Shown: positions 44,473-54,182, counted from the stretch's first letter. The stretch is 64,000 bases of DNA from Pandoraea vervacti (GCF_000934605.2 NZ_CP010897.2:1054001-1118000); one strand, 5' to 3'. Program-made: numbers and translations. The notes: a model not told the origin generated them from the sequence alone.

Positions 44473-45735
44473 TTACTTCGCTGCGACCTTCGCGCCGGCC
44501 GCCGCCACCGGCACGATTCGGTTGTCGATGAACTGCGCCCACACATAGTCCTGGGCGGACAGTGCGTCGTGCTGCTGCTCGCTGAACGGCTTCACGTACG
44601 TCTTGATGAGGCCTTCGTAACGATCGATCTTGTAGAAGCCCGTGCGGATCGCGTCGCCGTTGGTGGAACCCGCCCGGTCGATGGCGAGCGCTGCGAGGCG
44701 CATGGCGTCGTACGCGTTGGCAACGCCGACCGCCGGCGTGATGTCATCCGGTCCCTTGATGTCGGGATACCTGGCCTTGAGCGCCGCAACGACACGGGTG
44801 CTCACCGGCGAGGTCGCTCCGAAGAAGCTGTATGTCTGCACGAAATGCACGGTCTTCGCGTTCGGGCCAGCCAACTCGGTGAAGCGTCCGCCCGCAGGTC
44901 CCCAGTGCGAGACGATGGGGACCTTCCAGCCCATACGGTCGAGCGACTTCACGACCTGCGCCGACGGACCGACGTTGCCGACCATCAGCAGCGTGTCCGC
45001 GCCGGCGGCCTTCAGGCGACCGAGCTGCGGGGTGACGTCCACATCGTTCGCTTCGAATTTCTCCACGGCGGCAGGCTTCATGCCCTTGGCGGCCAGCGCT
45101 GCCACGATGCCCTTCTCGTTCGACTCGCCCCAAGGGTTATTGACGAGGATGAGGCCGAGCTTTTTCGCGCCGAAGGTTTGCTGTGCATAGCTCACCATCG
45201 CGCCGTCGACGATTTCATCGACAGCCGACACGCGAAACACGTAGTTCGGATTGGCGCCACTGTGGGTAATCGGCGTGCCTGCGGCCCACGGCCCCATGAA
45301 CGGCACCTTTTCCTGATTCGCAATGGGCACGATCGCCATCGACACCGGCGTGTCCAGACCCCCGAAGAGCACCGCCACTTTGTCCTTGTAGATCAGCTCG
45401 CGTGCGGCGAGCACGCCCTTGGCGGGGTTGCCTTCGTCGTCGCGACGCACCAGTTCGAGCTTGCGTCCGCCCAGCACGCCGCCGCTCGCGTTGATCTCGT
45501 CGATGGCGATGGTCATGCCGCGCGTGAGAGCTTCGCCTGCGCGTGCCGACTGGCCGGAGAGCGCGGTGACCAGTCCGATCTTGACGGTGTCCGCCGCATA
45601 GCTGGCGGCGCTCACGCACAGGGTGGCGGCCGCCAGGGCGACGGCGCCGACACGAAGCCAGCGACGGCGGGAAGGGGCGGCAACCGGTGTGGCGATAGCG
45701 GCACAGACGGCGTTCTGACGTGCTGAGGCGGACAT
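44473..45735 (-). CDS. Branched-chain-type substrate-binding protein (Leu/Ile/Val-binding family)
   Basis: The 420-residue periplasmic protein has a signal peptide (RRRWLRVGAVALAAATLCVSAASYA, cut before ADTVKIG) and the peripla_BP_6 pattern: LVTALSGQSARAGEALTRGMTIAIDEINASGGVLGGRKLELVRRDDEGNPAKG. ATG 45735 follows CGGAG; the longer frame to 46080 is not used. It delivers substrate to LivH and the fusion protein. The linked ggt and deacetylase-type genes hint at a nitrogenous compound. Confidence 0.93.
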   Translation of the reverse strand: MSASARQNAVCAAIATPVAAPSRRRWLRVGAVALAAATLCVSAASYAADTVKIGLVTALSGQSARAGEALTRGMTIAIDEINASGGVLGGRKLELVRRDDEGNPAKGVLAARELIYKDKVAVLFGGLDTPVSMAIVPIANQEKVPFMGPWAAGTPITHSGANPNYVFRVSAVDEIVDGAMVSYAQQTFGAKKLGLILVNNPWGESNEKGIVAALAAKGMKPAAVEKFEANDVDVTPQLGRLKAAGADTLLMVGNVGPSAQVVKSLDRMGWKVPIVSHWGPAGGRFTELAGPNAKTVHFVQTYSFFGATSPVSTRVVAALKARYPDIKGPDDITPAVGVANAYDAMRLAALAIDRAGSTNGDAIRTGFYKIDRYEGLIKTYVKPFSEQQHDALSAQDYVWAQFIDNRIVPVAAAGAKVAAK

Positions 45736-46027
45736 GAGCAATCTCCGTGAAGACGCATCGAAGCGATGCATCGGAAGCGAATCGAAAAGAACGGCTGAGC
45801 GTTCGGCGTCCGGGTAATACCCGCGATGTCCCCGGCGTACGCAAGAGGCATGCCACCTTGTCGACATTTCGCATGAATCGCGTCGCACGATATGAATGAC
45901 AGGGTGTTGACGATCTGGCACTGAAATTGCGAACGATTGGGTATGACGTTCGTTGACGATGCGTTTTGCGCCAACTCGGAACGCGCCCGCACTCTCGCGG
46001 TGCGCGAATGTTTCAAGACGACACACG
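45736..46027. promoter_or_regulatory. Divergent promoter region
   Basis: This 292-base gap separates the Liv operon (minus) from the deacetylase-type operon (plus), so both promoters lie here. It is locally AT-richer around 45890-45960. The GntR regulator encoded two genes away is a natural candidate to act here, but no clear operator palindrome is seen. Confidence 0.45.
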
Positions 46028-47005
46028 ATGACCCTGACTCTTCCGCTTCCGCAACCCGACGATCCGGCCACCGGCGACACGCGCTTCGGTGCGCTTCGCT
46101 CGCACGACCGCTTCGACTACCTTCCCATCACCGCGCGCGATACGTATCGCTGGCCCAACGGCGCGCGTCTGGCCGTCTATCTTGGCTTCAATCTGGAACA
46201 CTTCGCGTTCGGTGAGGGGCTGGGCGCGAATCTCGGCCCGGTGTCGCCACAACCGGACGTGCTGAATTACAGTTGGCGCGAATACGGCAACCGGGTCGGC
46301 GCGTGGCGCTGTCTGGACCTGTTCGGCGATCTGGCGATGCGCGCGGGCGTGGTGCTCAATACGTCGCTGCTCGATCACTGTCCCGAACTCGTTCACACGT
46401 GCGTGGCGCGCGGCGACGAACTGATCGGGCATGGCCACACCAACGCGCACCGGCAGAGCGACTTCGAATACGCGCACGAGCGCGAGTTGCTCGCGCACTG
46501 CCGTTCGCGTCTGACGGAGACGACCGGCTACACGCCGTCGGGATGGCTCTCGCCCTGGATTTCCGAGACGCACCACACGCCGGATCTGCTCGTGCGCACC
46601 GGCTACTCGTATACGTTGAACTGGTGTCATGACGACCGGCCCGTGCGCATGCGCACCGCGCACGGCACGTTGTGGTCGGTGCCGTATCCGCAGGAGGTGA
46701 ACGACATTCCGATGATCGTGGGACGCCAGATGGATGGCGCGGCCTTCGCCGACATGATTGCCGACAACTTCGACGAGATGTACGCGCAGGCCGAGCATCC
46801 AACACGCGCACAGCCGCTGGTGATGGGCATCGCGCTGCATCCCTATCTGGTCGGGCAGCCGTATCGCCTGCGGCATTTGCGACGCGTGCTCACACCCATC
46901 GCGCAGGCGGCGCAGCGCGGCGAGATCTGGGTGGCGACGCCGGGCGACATCGCGGCCCACGTGGCGTCGGTGAGCGAAGCCAACCCCGACGCCGTCATGG
47001 GTTGA
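46028..47005 (+). CDS. Polysaccharide deacetylase-type (NodB-fold) hydrolase
   Basis: The 325-residue protein has the NodB metal motif in HGHTNAHRQ (HxxxH, about residue 135) and the downstream GWLSPWISETHHTPDLL segment typical of PuuE/HpnK-like members acting on small amides rather than polysaccharides. The ATG at 46028 gives a sensible MTLTLPLPQ start but lacks a strong ribosome binding site; the frame opens at 45953. Divergent from the Liv transporter and followed by a GntR regulator, it probably hydrolyses the imported compound. Substrate unknown. Confidence 0.82.
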   Translation: MTLTLPLPQPDDPATGDTRFGALRSHDRFDYLPITARDTYRWPNGARLAVYLGFNLEHFAFGEGLGANLGPVSPQPDVLNYSWREYGNRVGAWRCLDLFGDLAMRAGVVLNTSLLDHCPELVHTCVARGDELIGHGHTNAHRQSDFEYAHERELLAHCRSRLTETTGYTPSGWLSPWISETHHTPDLLVRTGYSYTLNWCHDDRPVRMRTAHGTLWSVPYPQEVNDIPMIVGRQMDGAAFADMIADNFDEMYAQAEHPTRAQPLVMGIALHPYLVGQPYRLRHLRRVLTPIAQAAQRGEIWVATPGDIAAHVASVSEANPDAVMG

Positions 47006-47012
47006 GCGACTC

Positions 47013-48002
47013 ATGACGCTCAAACCGCATTGCCCGTCATGTCCCGATTGCGGAACTTCCCCCTTGTTGACCTTGCCGTCCATGCCATCAGAAAAGCCGC
47101 TTCCCCCTGCGCGCCGCCAAGCGCTCGATGCCAGTGCCGTCACCGCGTCCACCCTGCCCGAGGCTGCTGCCATGTCCTCGGCGCGAGAGCGAGACACCGG
47201 GTCCCGACTGCTTTCGCTGCACTCGCCGGTCGCGGCGCTCGCGTTCGATGACGAACAGAGCGCAGAGATGCGCATTGAGACGCACATCTATCGCACGATC
47301 GTCGATGGCGTGCTCGCGCATCGGCTCACGCCGGGCACGAAGCTCCCCGAGCCGGAGCTTTGCCAGTTGTTCGATGTCGGGCGCGCGGTCGTGCGAAGGG
47401 TGCTGGAGCGGCTGGCCCACGATGGCATCGTGACGCTCCGGCCGAACAAAGGGGCCGTGATTGCCGAACCGACCCCGCAGGAAACGCGTGAGATCTTCGA
47501 GGCGCGGCGGGCGTTGGAGCGCTCGCTGGTGGCGCTGGCCGTCACACGTGTGACCGATGACGATCTTGCGATGCTGCGTCGGCAACTCGACGCCGAACAC
47601 GAAGCCATGCACCGCTTCGATCAGCCCTCGTGGGCGCGACTGGCGAGCGACTTCCATTTGCGCGTGGCGGCGCTTGCCGGCAACGCCGTGCTGTTGCGTT
47701 ATCTGACCGAACTGATTTCGCGTTGTTCGCTCATCGTCGGACTGTACGAGCCTCCCGGCTATGCACCATGCGAACACGACGAGCATACGGCGATCGTGGC
47801 GTGCATCGAGCAGCGCGACGCCGAAGGGGCCATTGCCCGGATGCAGTCGCACCTGGAGGAGCTCGAACGTCGCATCGAGACCACCCGCATGCGCGGGCAG
47901 AAGAGCCTGGCGTCGCTGCTCGGTCTTCCGGAAGTGGCGACCGGCGAGGACATCGCACCGGTGCCGCCCCCTGTTAAACGCGCCAGCCGCAAGCGCGCCT
48001 GA
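47013..48002 (+). CDS. GntR-family (FCD-type) transcriptional regulator
   Basis: An N-terminal winged helix (IYRTIVDGVLAHRLTPGTKLPEPELCQLFDVGRAVVRRVLERLAHDG region) is followed by an all-helical FCD ligand domain (DFHLRVAALAGN, HDEHTAIVACIEQRDAEGAIARMQSHLEE). The start is uncertain: ATG at 47013, 47082 and 47172 are all in frame, and 47172 has the best GAGG site and gives a more usual N-terminus. Seven bases separate it from the deacetylase-type gene, so it probably controls this operon and the divergent Liv operon. Confidence 0.9.
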   Translation: MTLKPHCPSCPDCGTSPLLTLPSMPSEKPLPPARRQALDASAVTASTLPEAAAMSSARERDTGSRLLSLHSPVAALAFDDEQSAEMRIETHIYRTIVDGVLAHRLTPGTKLPEPELCQLFDVGRAVVRRVLERLAHDGIVTLRPNKGAVIAEPTPQETREIFEARRALERSLVALAVTRVTDDDLAMLRRQLDAEHEAMHRFDQPSWARLASDFHLRVAALAGNAVLLRYLTELISRCSLIVGLYEPPGYAPCEHDEHTAIVACIEQRDAEGAIARMQSHLEELERRIETTRMRGQKSLASLLGLPEVATGEDIAPVPPPVKRASRKRA

Positions 48003-48011
48003 GGACATCGT

Positions 48012-48647
48012 ATGGAAATCGACTTTCGTCAAATCACGGCTTATCAGCGATACAAGCTGATGGCCAGTCTGATCGTGCCGCGCCCGATCGCGCTTGTCAC
48101 GACGATCAACGAGGGCGGCGCCGTCAACGCGGCGCCGTTCTCGATGTTCAACATGCTTGGCGAGGAACCGCCGATCCTGATGCTCTCGATCAATCGGCTC
48201 GATGACGATTCGCTCAAGGACACCGCCGCCAATATCCTGCGAGACCGGGCGTACGTCGTGCACCTGACGGACGAGGCCATGGCCGCCCGCATGCACGCGT
48301 GCGGCGAGCGCCTCCCACCGACCGAGAGCGAGCTTGTCCATGCAGGACTCACGCCCGTGGCGAGCAGCCTCGTCGCGCCCCCGCGGATCGCCGAGGCGCC
48401 GGTCGCGTTTGAATGCACGTTGTGGGAGACGCTGGAGACGCCCAGTCGCCACATCTTTATCGGACGCGTGGAGCGCATGCATGCTCGCGACGAGCTGATC
48501 GACACCGAGTCATGGCGTGTGCGCCTGCAAAACTATTTCCCTGTCGGGCGCTTCGGTGCGAGCTTCTACGTGGACACGCGCAATCGTTTCTCGCTGGAGC
48601 AGCAAGACGGTCGCCCCACGGCAACGACTGCCGTTGACGAGATGTGA
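48012..48647 (+). CDS. Flavin reductase-like (DIM6/NTAB) FMN-binding protein
   Basis: The 211-residue protein has the split-barrel flavin reductase pattern: ASLIVPRPIALVTTINEGGAVNAAPFSMFN at residues 18-47 and IFIGRVERMHARDELID near 150. Members use FMN and NAD(P)H, some as partners of monooxygenases; no oxygenase is adjacent. It starts 9 bases after the GntR gene and is the last gene of that run. Confidence 0.88.
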   Translation: MEIDFRQITAYQRYKLMASLIVPRPIALVTTINEGGAVNAAPFSMFNMLGEEPPILMLSINRLDDDSLKDTAANILRDRAYVVHLTDEAMAARMHACGERLPPTESELVHAGLTPVASSLVAPPRIAEAPVAFECTLWETLETPSRHIFIGRVERMHARDELIDTESWRVRLQNYFPVGRFGASFYVDTRNRFSLEQQDGRPTATTAVDEM

Positions 48648-49031
48648 GTTTCCCCGACATTCCGTAACACGACGCTGCATGACCGGGCGCCGACATCTGC
48701 GACTGCCGCCGGCAGTCCACGGCGCTTGTTCCACCTCCAATTTTTTCCTCCTCACTTTCCGCCTTCGCGCCGCCCGGCGTTCTCGCTTTCGGTGCGCGGC
48801 GCACGCGTGCGGTGCACGCACGCACCCGGTCGAGACGCATCAGCGTACCGGCTCGCACCCGACTTTCCCCATTCCTTTCGGGCATCCCCCAATGCCGGTG
48901 GGCCTTTTCACTTGTCGTCCCGAGCGTTGGCACGCTTCATGCTAATTGACACGTATTCAAGTGACTTGAATGTGTTTCATGTTTATTTCTTAAAGCCAAC
49001 CTTCGGCAGCATCGGCCTGACAAGGAGCATC
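48648..49031 (+). promoter_or_regulatory. Promoter region of the amino-acid transporter operon with perfect palindrome
   Basis: The first 280 bases hold nothing recognisable. At 48955-48971 lies a 17-bp perfect palindrome, ATTCAAGTGACTTGAAT, in an AT-rich patch 60-77 bases before the next start codon, with TTGACA immediately upstream (48947-48952). That is the expected place and form for a dimeric repressor operator. The XRE-cupin regulator encoded in the same operon is a candidate binder. Confidence 0.65.
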
Positions 49032-49898
49032 ATGCAAAAGTCTTTCTCTCTCATTCGTACGCTGGTGGCGACGCTGTCCGGCTCGGTGGCGCTACTCACG
49101 GCCACCTCGGGGTGGGCGCAAACCGCCGATCTGCTCGCGCGGATCAAGGCGAACAAGGAAATCACGATTGCCACGGAAGCGCGGTATGCGCCGTTCGAGT
49201 CGGTCGAGAACGGCAAGATCGTCGGCTATGACGCCGACCTCATGCAGTACGTCCTCAAAGCGCTTCCCGATGTCAAGGTCAAGCAACTCGATCTGCCGTT
49301 CCAGGGACTGTTGCCCGGACTCGACGCGAAGCGCTTCGACATCGTGGTGACCGCTGTCACCATCAACAAGGACCGCGCAAGCCACTTTGCATTCACCGTC
49401 CCGGTGGCCGACGCCACGACCGGCGTGCTCGTGCGCGCGGGCGACAAGGCCATCGCCGCGCCAGGCGATCTGAACGGCAAGACCGTCGGCTCGCAAACCG
49501 GTTCGGCCCAACTCCAGGCACTCGTCGCGCTCGACAAGAAGCTCAAGGCGGACGGCGGGCCGGGCATCAAGCAGATCAAACAATATGTCGCGTTCGACGA
49601 AGCCTATGCCGATCTCGCCGTCGGCCGTATCGACGCCGTGGCGCAATCGGTCGCCAATCTCGGCCCGCTGATGAAGGCGCGTCCCGGTGTATTCACGATC
49701 CTGGCGCAAACCATCGGTCCGAAGACTTACTTCGCTTGGGTGGGACGCAAGGACGCCGACAGTGCCTCGCTGGTCAAACTGTTCAGCGACGGCATCGCCC
49801 GCGCCAATCGCGACGGCACGATGAAGCAGCTCCAGCAGAAGTGGTTCGGCTCGACGATGGACGTGCCGGCAGACGCTGTGCCCGAACCCACGATGTAA
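49032..49898 (+). CDS. Amino-acid-type ABC transporter substrate-binding protein
   Basis: The 288-residue family 3 periplasmic binding protein has a signal peptide (LVATLSGSVALLTATSGWA, cut before QTAD). Its core pattern includes ITIATEARYAPFES, GYDADLMQYVLKALP and FDIVVTAVTINKDRASHFAFT. ATG 49032 follows AAGGAG. First gene of the operon. The residue E/D pattern of the pocket cannot be read for ligand identity; cationic guanidino or ureido amino acids fit the downstream enzymes. Confidence 0.93.
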   Translation: MQKSFSLIRTLVATLSGSVALLTATSGWAQTADLLARIKANKEITIATEARYAPFESVENGKIVGYDADLMQYVLKALPDVKVKQLDLPFQGLLPGLDAKRFDIVVTAVTINKDRASHFAFTVPVADATTGVLVRAGDKAIAAPGDLNGKTVGSQTGSAQLQALVALDKKLKADGGPGIKQIKQYVAFDEAYADLAVGRIDAVAQSVANLGPLMKARPGVFTILAQTIGPKTYFAWVGRKDADSASLVKLFSDGIARANRDGTMKQLQQKWFGSTMDVPADAVPEPTM

Positions 49899-49923
49899 CG
49901 CCGCAAACGCGCCGCCCCTCGCC

Positions 49924-50610
49924 ATGTCCGACACCATGAACGCGCCCGCACTCGCACCCGATCTCGTTGCCCGATGTCTCGGCTATTTGCCGCAGATGCT
50001 CGATGGCGCGCTGACCACGCTGTGGATCTCGGCGCTTGCCGTAGTGTTCGGCTTCTTCGGCGGCGTGTTTCTGTATCTCGTGGAAAGCGGGGGCGGGCGC
50101 GTCGCCTCGCGCGTTGCGCGCGCCTACATCAGCATCGTGCGCGGCACGCCGGTGCTCGCGCAGTTGCTGGTGTGCTACTTCATTCCGTCCGCGATGGGCT
50201 TGTCATGGCCGGGCAGTATGGCCGCGGTGATCGGCCTGGCGCTGAACACCGCCGCGTATCAGTCGCAGATCCTGGGGGCGGGCTTTCGCGCCATTCCTGC
50301 CGGGCAGATCGAAGCGGCGCGGACGTTCAATCTCACGCGCTCGCAGACGCTCTGGCGCATCGAGGTGCCGCAGGTCGCTGCGCTGACCTCGCCTGCGCTC
50401 GTCTCGGAGGTGATCGATGTCGTGAAGGCGTCCGCGGTGGTGTCGGTCATTACGGTGACGGATCTCACGCGCGTGGGCCAGCAGCTGGCGTCCGCGACCT
50501 ATCGTCCGCTGGAGGTGTATTCGATGGGCGCGCTGGGCTATCTGGTCATCACGTCGCTGGTATCGGTCGCCGGCGCCGCCTGGGCACGCCGCATGGCGCG
50601 CCGCAGCTAA
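49924..50610 (+). CDS. Amino-acid ABC transporter permease 1
   Basis: The 228-residue HisMQ-type permease has about five membrane helices, the early ALTTLWISALAVVFGFFGG and the EAA-like loop IPAGQIEAARTFNLTRSQTLWRIEVPQ near residues 120-146 that contacts the ATPase. It follows the binding protein by 25 bases and pairs with the next permease. Confidence 0.93.
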   Translation: MSDTMNAPALAPDLVARCLGYLPQMLDGALTTLWISALAVVFGFFGGVFLYLVESGGGRVASRVARAYISIVRGTPVLAQLLVCYFIPSAMGLSWPGSMAAVIGLALNTAAYQSQILGAGFRAIPAGQIEAARTFNLTRSQTLWRIEVPQVAALTSPALVSEVIDVVKASAVVSVITVTDLTRVGQQLASATYRPLEVYSMGALGYLVITSLVSVAGAAWARRMARRS

Positions 50611-50626
50611 AGGGGAGTGCTCGATC

Positions 50627-51283
50627 GTGAATGATGCCATTGCGGCGATGCTGCCGCTCATCCCACGCTATCTCGCGGCCATGCTCGTCACGCTGGAGGT
50701 GAGCGCGATGGCGGCGATGCTGGGCATGACGGGCGGCTTTGTGCTCAACGCGCTGCGCCTGCGCTTTGCGCGCGCGCTTGGACTGCCCTATCGGTTGTTC
50801 GTGTGGCTCATTCGCGGCACGCCGTATCTTTCGCAACTGATGATCGTGTACTTCGGCCTGCCGGCGCTCGGTGTCACGCTCGACGCCGTCGAGGCAACCG
50901 TCGTGTCGCTGGCCGTCTACGCGACGGCCTACTTCGCTGAGATTTTCCGCGCGAGCTGGAGCAGCGTCGCGCGAGGTCAGCAGGAGGCGGCGCGAGCCTT
51001 CGGCATCGGACGCTGGGCCGTGTTTCGCGCCATCGAATGCCCGCAAGCCTTCGCCTTTGCGCTGCCGCTGCTGGCCAATCAGTGGATTCTCGTCATCAAG
51101 GAAAGCGCGGTCGCTTCCATCATCACGGTGCCCGAACTGACGATGACGGCCAGCGACATCGTGTCTTCTACCTATACCTACGTGGCGCCCTATGCGCTGC
51201 TCATCGCCGGTTACTGGTTGCTGACGCAGTCAGTGGCGTGGATCGCGCGCCGGGTTCGGCGTTCCCTCTCTTTTCTACGGTAG
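50627..51283 (+). CDS. Amino-acid ABC transporter permease 2
   Basis: The 218-residue HisMQ-type permease has the RGTPYLSQLMIVYFGLP segment and the ATPase-contacting loop VARGQQEAARAFGIGRWAVFRAIECPQ. Start GTG 50627 follows AAGGGGAG. It is 16 bases after permease 1 and forms the heterodimeric channel with it. Confidence 0.93.
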   Translation: MNDAIAAMLPLIPRYLAAMLVTLEVSAMAAMLGMTGGFVLNALRLRFARALGLPYRLFVWLIRGTPYLSQLMIVYFGLPALGVTLDAVEATVVSLAVYATAYFAEIFRASWSSVARGQQEAARAFGIGRWAVFRAIECPQAFAFALPLLANQWILVIKESAVASIITVPELTMTASDIVSSTYTYVAPYALLIAGYWLLTQSVAWIARRVRRSLSFLR

Positions 51284-51289
51284 GCGTGC

Positions 51290-52147
51290 ATGAGCCAACT
51301 CCCGATTCTCTCGTTACGCGGCGTCGGCAAGTCCTATGGCGACTTACGTGTGCTGCAAGGCATCGATCTCGATATCGCGCGCGGCGAGATCGTCACCCTG
51401 ATCGGTCCCTCCGGTTCAGGCAAAACGACGCTGCTGCGATGCATGAACTTTCTCGAGGCTTACGACGAAGGAGAAGTGTGGATCAAGGGCCAGCTATTGG
51501 GTTATCACTCGGCCGGGCGCAGCGAGCGTGATCGTGACAGCGACACCGCTATCGCCGAAGTCCGGCGGCCTGTCGCCATGGTGTTCCAGCAGTTCAATCT
51601 CTGGCCGCACATGACGGTGGCGCAGAACGTTGCGGCCCCCCTGGTGCTGTCGAAGAAAATCGGCAAGCGCGACGCGCATGCGAAAGCAATGGAGGCATTG
51701 CGTCGCGTGGGCATGGATCACAAGGCCGACGTGTACCCGTCGCGGCTAAGCGGGGGCCAGCAACAACGGGTGGGCATCGCGCGGGCGCTGGCGATCGAGC
51801 CGGAGGTGATGTTGCTCGACGAGCCGACGTCCGCGCTCGACCCGGAACTGGTCGAAGAGGTGCTCAACGTCATTCGCAGTCTCGCCCAGGAGGGCATGAC
51901 GATGGTGATGGTCACGCACGAAATGAGCTTCGCCGCCAAAATTTCCGACCGTATCGTGTTCATGGAGGCGGGGCGCGTCGTAGAGTCCGGCCCGCCCGCC
52001 CAGTTGTTCGGCCAGTCGCGCTCGCCTCGTCTGCAACAGTTCCTCAAGCCATGGTTCGAGCGCAGCTTGCCCGGCAGCGAAGCGTTGCCGACGGGCGATG
52101 CGTCAGTGGCGGCGCCCGCCATGCGGCTGGCGGAGGTTCGACCGTGA
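51290..52147 (+). CDS. Amino-acid ABC transporter ATP-binding protein
   Basis: The 285-residue GlnQ/HisP-type ATPase has Walker A GPSGSGKTT, signature LSGGQQQRVGIARAL, Walker B VMLLDEPTSALDPEL and the switch histidine in MVTHEMSFA. It energises the two upstream permeases. The stop codon overlaps the GTG of the next gene (GTGA), indicating coupling. Confidence 0.95.
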   Translation: MSQLPILSLRGVGKSYGDLRVLQGIDLDIARGEIVTLIGPSGSGKTTLLRCMNFLEAYDEGEVWIKGQLLGYHSAGRSERDRDSDTAIAEVRRPVAMVFQQFNLWPHMTVAQNVAAPLVLSKKIGKRDAHAKAMEALRRVGMDHKADVYPSRLSGGQQQRVGIARALAIEPEVMLLDEPTSALDPELVEEVLNVIRSLAQEGMTMVMVTHEMSFAAKISDRIVFMEAGRVVESGPPAQLFGQSRSPRLQQFLKPWFERSLPGSEALPTGDASVAAPAMRLAEVRP

Positions 52148-53457
52148 GAGGTTCTCACCATCGCGAAAGCGCGAATGCTCTCGATGTCGGCCTCGATATT
52201 GCGCACGACGTCACCTGCGAGATTGCCGCGCGGGTCGCTGCGCATATCGATCCGGCGCGTTTGCTCGACAGCATCGAGACATTGGCGTCGTTCGGTGCGC
52301 GTGCCGACGGTGGCGTCGATCGTCCGGCATTGAGCCCGGTGGATCTCGAAGCACGCACCTGGCTCGTCGCACGCGCGAAAGCGCTGGGGTGCGAGGTGTA
52401 TGTCGACGCATGCGCCAACTTGTCCTTTCGCCGTCCCGGGTTACACGATGTACCGCCGGTGGTTACGGGCAGTCACGCCGACACACAGCCGACGGGCGGC
52501 AAGCTCGACGGCTGCTACGGCGTGCTCGCCGGGCTGGAAGTCCTGGCAACGCTCGCCGCGCTCGACATCCGCACGCACTATCCGGTGGAGGTGGTCGTGT
52601 GGACCAACGAGGAGGGCACGCGCTTTCAGCCGGGCGCCATGGGATCGAGCGCCTACGTCGAACCCGACCGGCTGACGCAGTACTTATCTGCCAGCGACAC
52701 GGCGGGCGTGCCGCTGGCACACGCCATTGACACCCATGCCCGCGCCTTGCCGGGGCTTGCGACGCGCGCGCTGGGCGCGCCGATGCGCGCTTTCGTCGAA
52801 CTGCATATCGAGCAGGGGCCATTGCTGGAAATGGCGGGCGCGCCGCTGGGCATCGTCGATGGAATTCAGGGCGTGCGCTGGTACGACGTCACTTGCGAAG
52901 GGCAGGCCGCGCATGCGGGCACTACGCCGATGGCCGCAAGGCGAGATGCCATGACACTCGCCTGCGCCGTGCGGGCCGAACTGGAGCATCTGGCGTTCTC
53001 GCTCGGCGGCGAGCACACCCGTGTCACGTTCGGCCGCTGGTCGGTCACACCGAATGCGATCAATACCATTGCCTCGGAAGTCACGTTCTCCGTCGATTTT
53101 CGTCATCCCGATCCGACGGTGCTCATGCGTTTCGACGAAGGGCTCGCGCAGTGCGTCGCGCGCAACGGCGTATCGATGCGCTCGCTGTTCCAGCACGCGC
53201 CGGTCGCCTTTCATGCGGATGTCATCAAGCACGTCGAACAGGCGTGCCTGTCAGTCGCTGGCGACACGCCACACCTGACGTCGGGCGCCTTTCACGACGC
53301 CATGTATCTCGCCCGGCATTGCCCGACGGCAATGTTGTTCGTTCCCAGTCGCGGTGGTATCAGCCACAACCCGGCCGAGGCGACGGACGACGCACATCTC
53401 GTGCTGGGCGCCCGTGCGCTCGCACACTGCCTCACGACACTCAGTCATCCCTTCTGA
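52144..53457 (+). CDS. M20-family amidohydrolase (N-carbamoyl-L-amino acid hydrolase/allantoate amidohydrolase type)
   Basis: The 437-residue dinuclear zinc enzyme shows the ligand set of the HyuC/AllC/beta-ureidopropionase group: GSHADTQPTGGKLDGCYG, TNEEGTRFQPG, HIEQGP and a final His in SHNPAEAT. Such enzymes split the carbamoyl group from N-carbamoyl amino acids or ureido acids. GTG 52144 with GGAGG upstream is the start; it overlaps the transporter ATPase stop. Position after an amino-acid importer suggests that the imported compound or a derivative carries a ureido group. Confidence 0.9.
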   Translation: MRGSHHRESANALDVGLDIAHDVTCEIAARVAAHIDPARLLDSIETLASFGARADGGVDRPALSPVDLEARTWLVARAKALGCEVYVDACANLSFRRPGLHDVPPVVTGSHADTQPTGGKLDGCYGVLAGLEVLATLAALDIRTHYPVEVVVWTNEEGTRFQPGAMGSSAYVEPDRLTQYLSASDTAGVPLAHAIDTHARALPGLATRALGAPMRAFVELHIEQGPLLEMAGAPLGIVDGIQGVRWYDVTCEGQAAHAGTTPMAARRDAMTLACAVRAELEHLAFSLGGEHTRVTFGRWSVTPNAINTIASEVTFSVDFRHPDPTVLMRFDEGLAQCVARNGVSMRSLFQHAPVAFHADVIKHVEQACLSVAGDTPHLTSGAFHDAMYLARHCPTAMLFVPSRGGISHNPAEATDDAHLVLGARALAHCLTTLSHPF

Positions 53458-53474
53458 ACAGGAGTTACCCAACC

Positions 53475-54182
53475 ATGTCGCACAGCCACCCGCTCGATCA
53501 CACGCACTCGCACTCGCCCGACAATGGCAATGCGCTGGGTGAGAACGCCACGCTCACGGAACCGATCTCCCCTGACGGTACGCCCGAGTTGGGGAAGACC
53601 TACACCGTTCCCGCCCGCAGCGGCCGTGCGGTTCGCGTCAGCGCAGGTCAGACGATCCGCATCGCGAATCCCCACGGCACGCAGGTCTGCGACACGTGGA
53701 TCTTCAACGCCGCGCACCTCAACGAGTTTCTGTCGTTCGAGCACACGCGCGCCTATCTCGACAAGGTGATTCCGCATGCAGGCGATGCGCTCGTGACAAA
53801 CCAGCGCCGGCCGATAGCGGAACTCGTTGCGGACACGTCGCCAGGGGTGCACGACACGCTCATCGCCGCGTGTGACCTGTATCGCTACCGCAATCTCGGT
53901 GTGGAGGGGTATCACGACAACTGCGCCGACAACATGCGTCTCGCGCTCAAGGCCATTGGCCTGCGCGCACGCGAAGTGCCGCAGCCGTTCAATCTTTGGA
54001 TGAACATTCCCGTCAAGCCGGATTACTCGATCGACTGGCTGCCGCCTGTATCGAAGGCGGGCGACTATGTGGACATTCGTGCGGTAATGGACTGCGTGGT
54101 GGTGATGTCGGCTTGCCCGCAAGATATTATTCCGATCAACGCCCTGAACCCGGTGGAAGTCGAGTTCACGGTGCTGGCCTGA
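53475..54182 (+). CDS. DUF1989 (urea carboxylase-associated family) protein
   Basis: The 235-residue protein has a His-rich start (MSHSHPLDHTHSHS) and the DUF1989 core: GTQVCDTWIFNA, TNQRRPIAELVADTSPGVHDTLIAACD and GYHDNCADN. The family includes the paired carboxyguanidine deiminases (CgdA/CgdB) of guanidine degradation; a single gene as here is a different subtype of unknown substrate. AGGAG precedes ATG 53475. It sits between an amidohydrolase and a ureohydrolase, so a C-N hydrolase role on a guanidino or ureido compound is a fair inference. Confidence 0.88.
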   Translation: MSHSHPLDHTHSHSPDNGNALGENATLTEPISPDGTPELGKTYTVPARSGRAVRVSAGQTIRIANPHGTQVCDTWIFNAAHLNEFLSFEHTRAYLDKVIPHAGDALVTNQRRPIAELVADTSPGVHDTLIAACDLYRYRNLGVEGYHDNCADNMRLALKAIGLRAREVPQPFNLWMNIPVKPDYSIDWLPPVSKAGDYVDIRAVMDCVVVMSACPQDIIPINALNPVEVEFTVLA

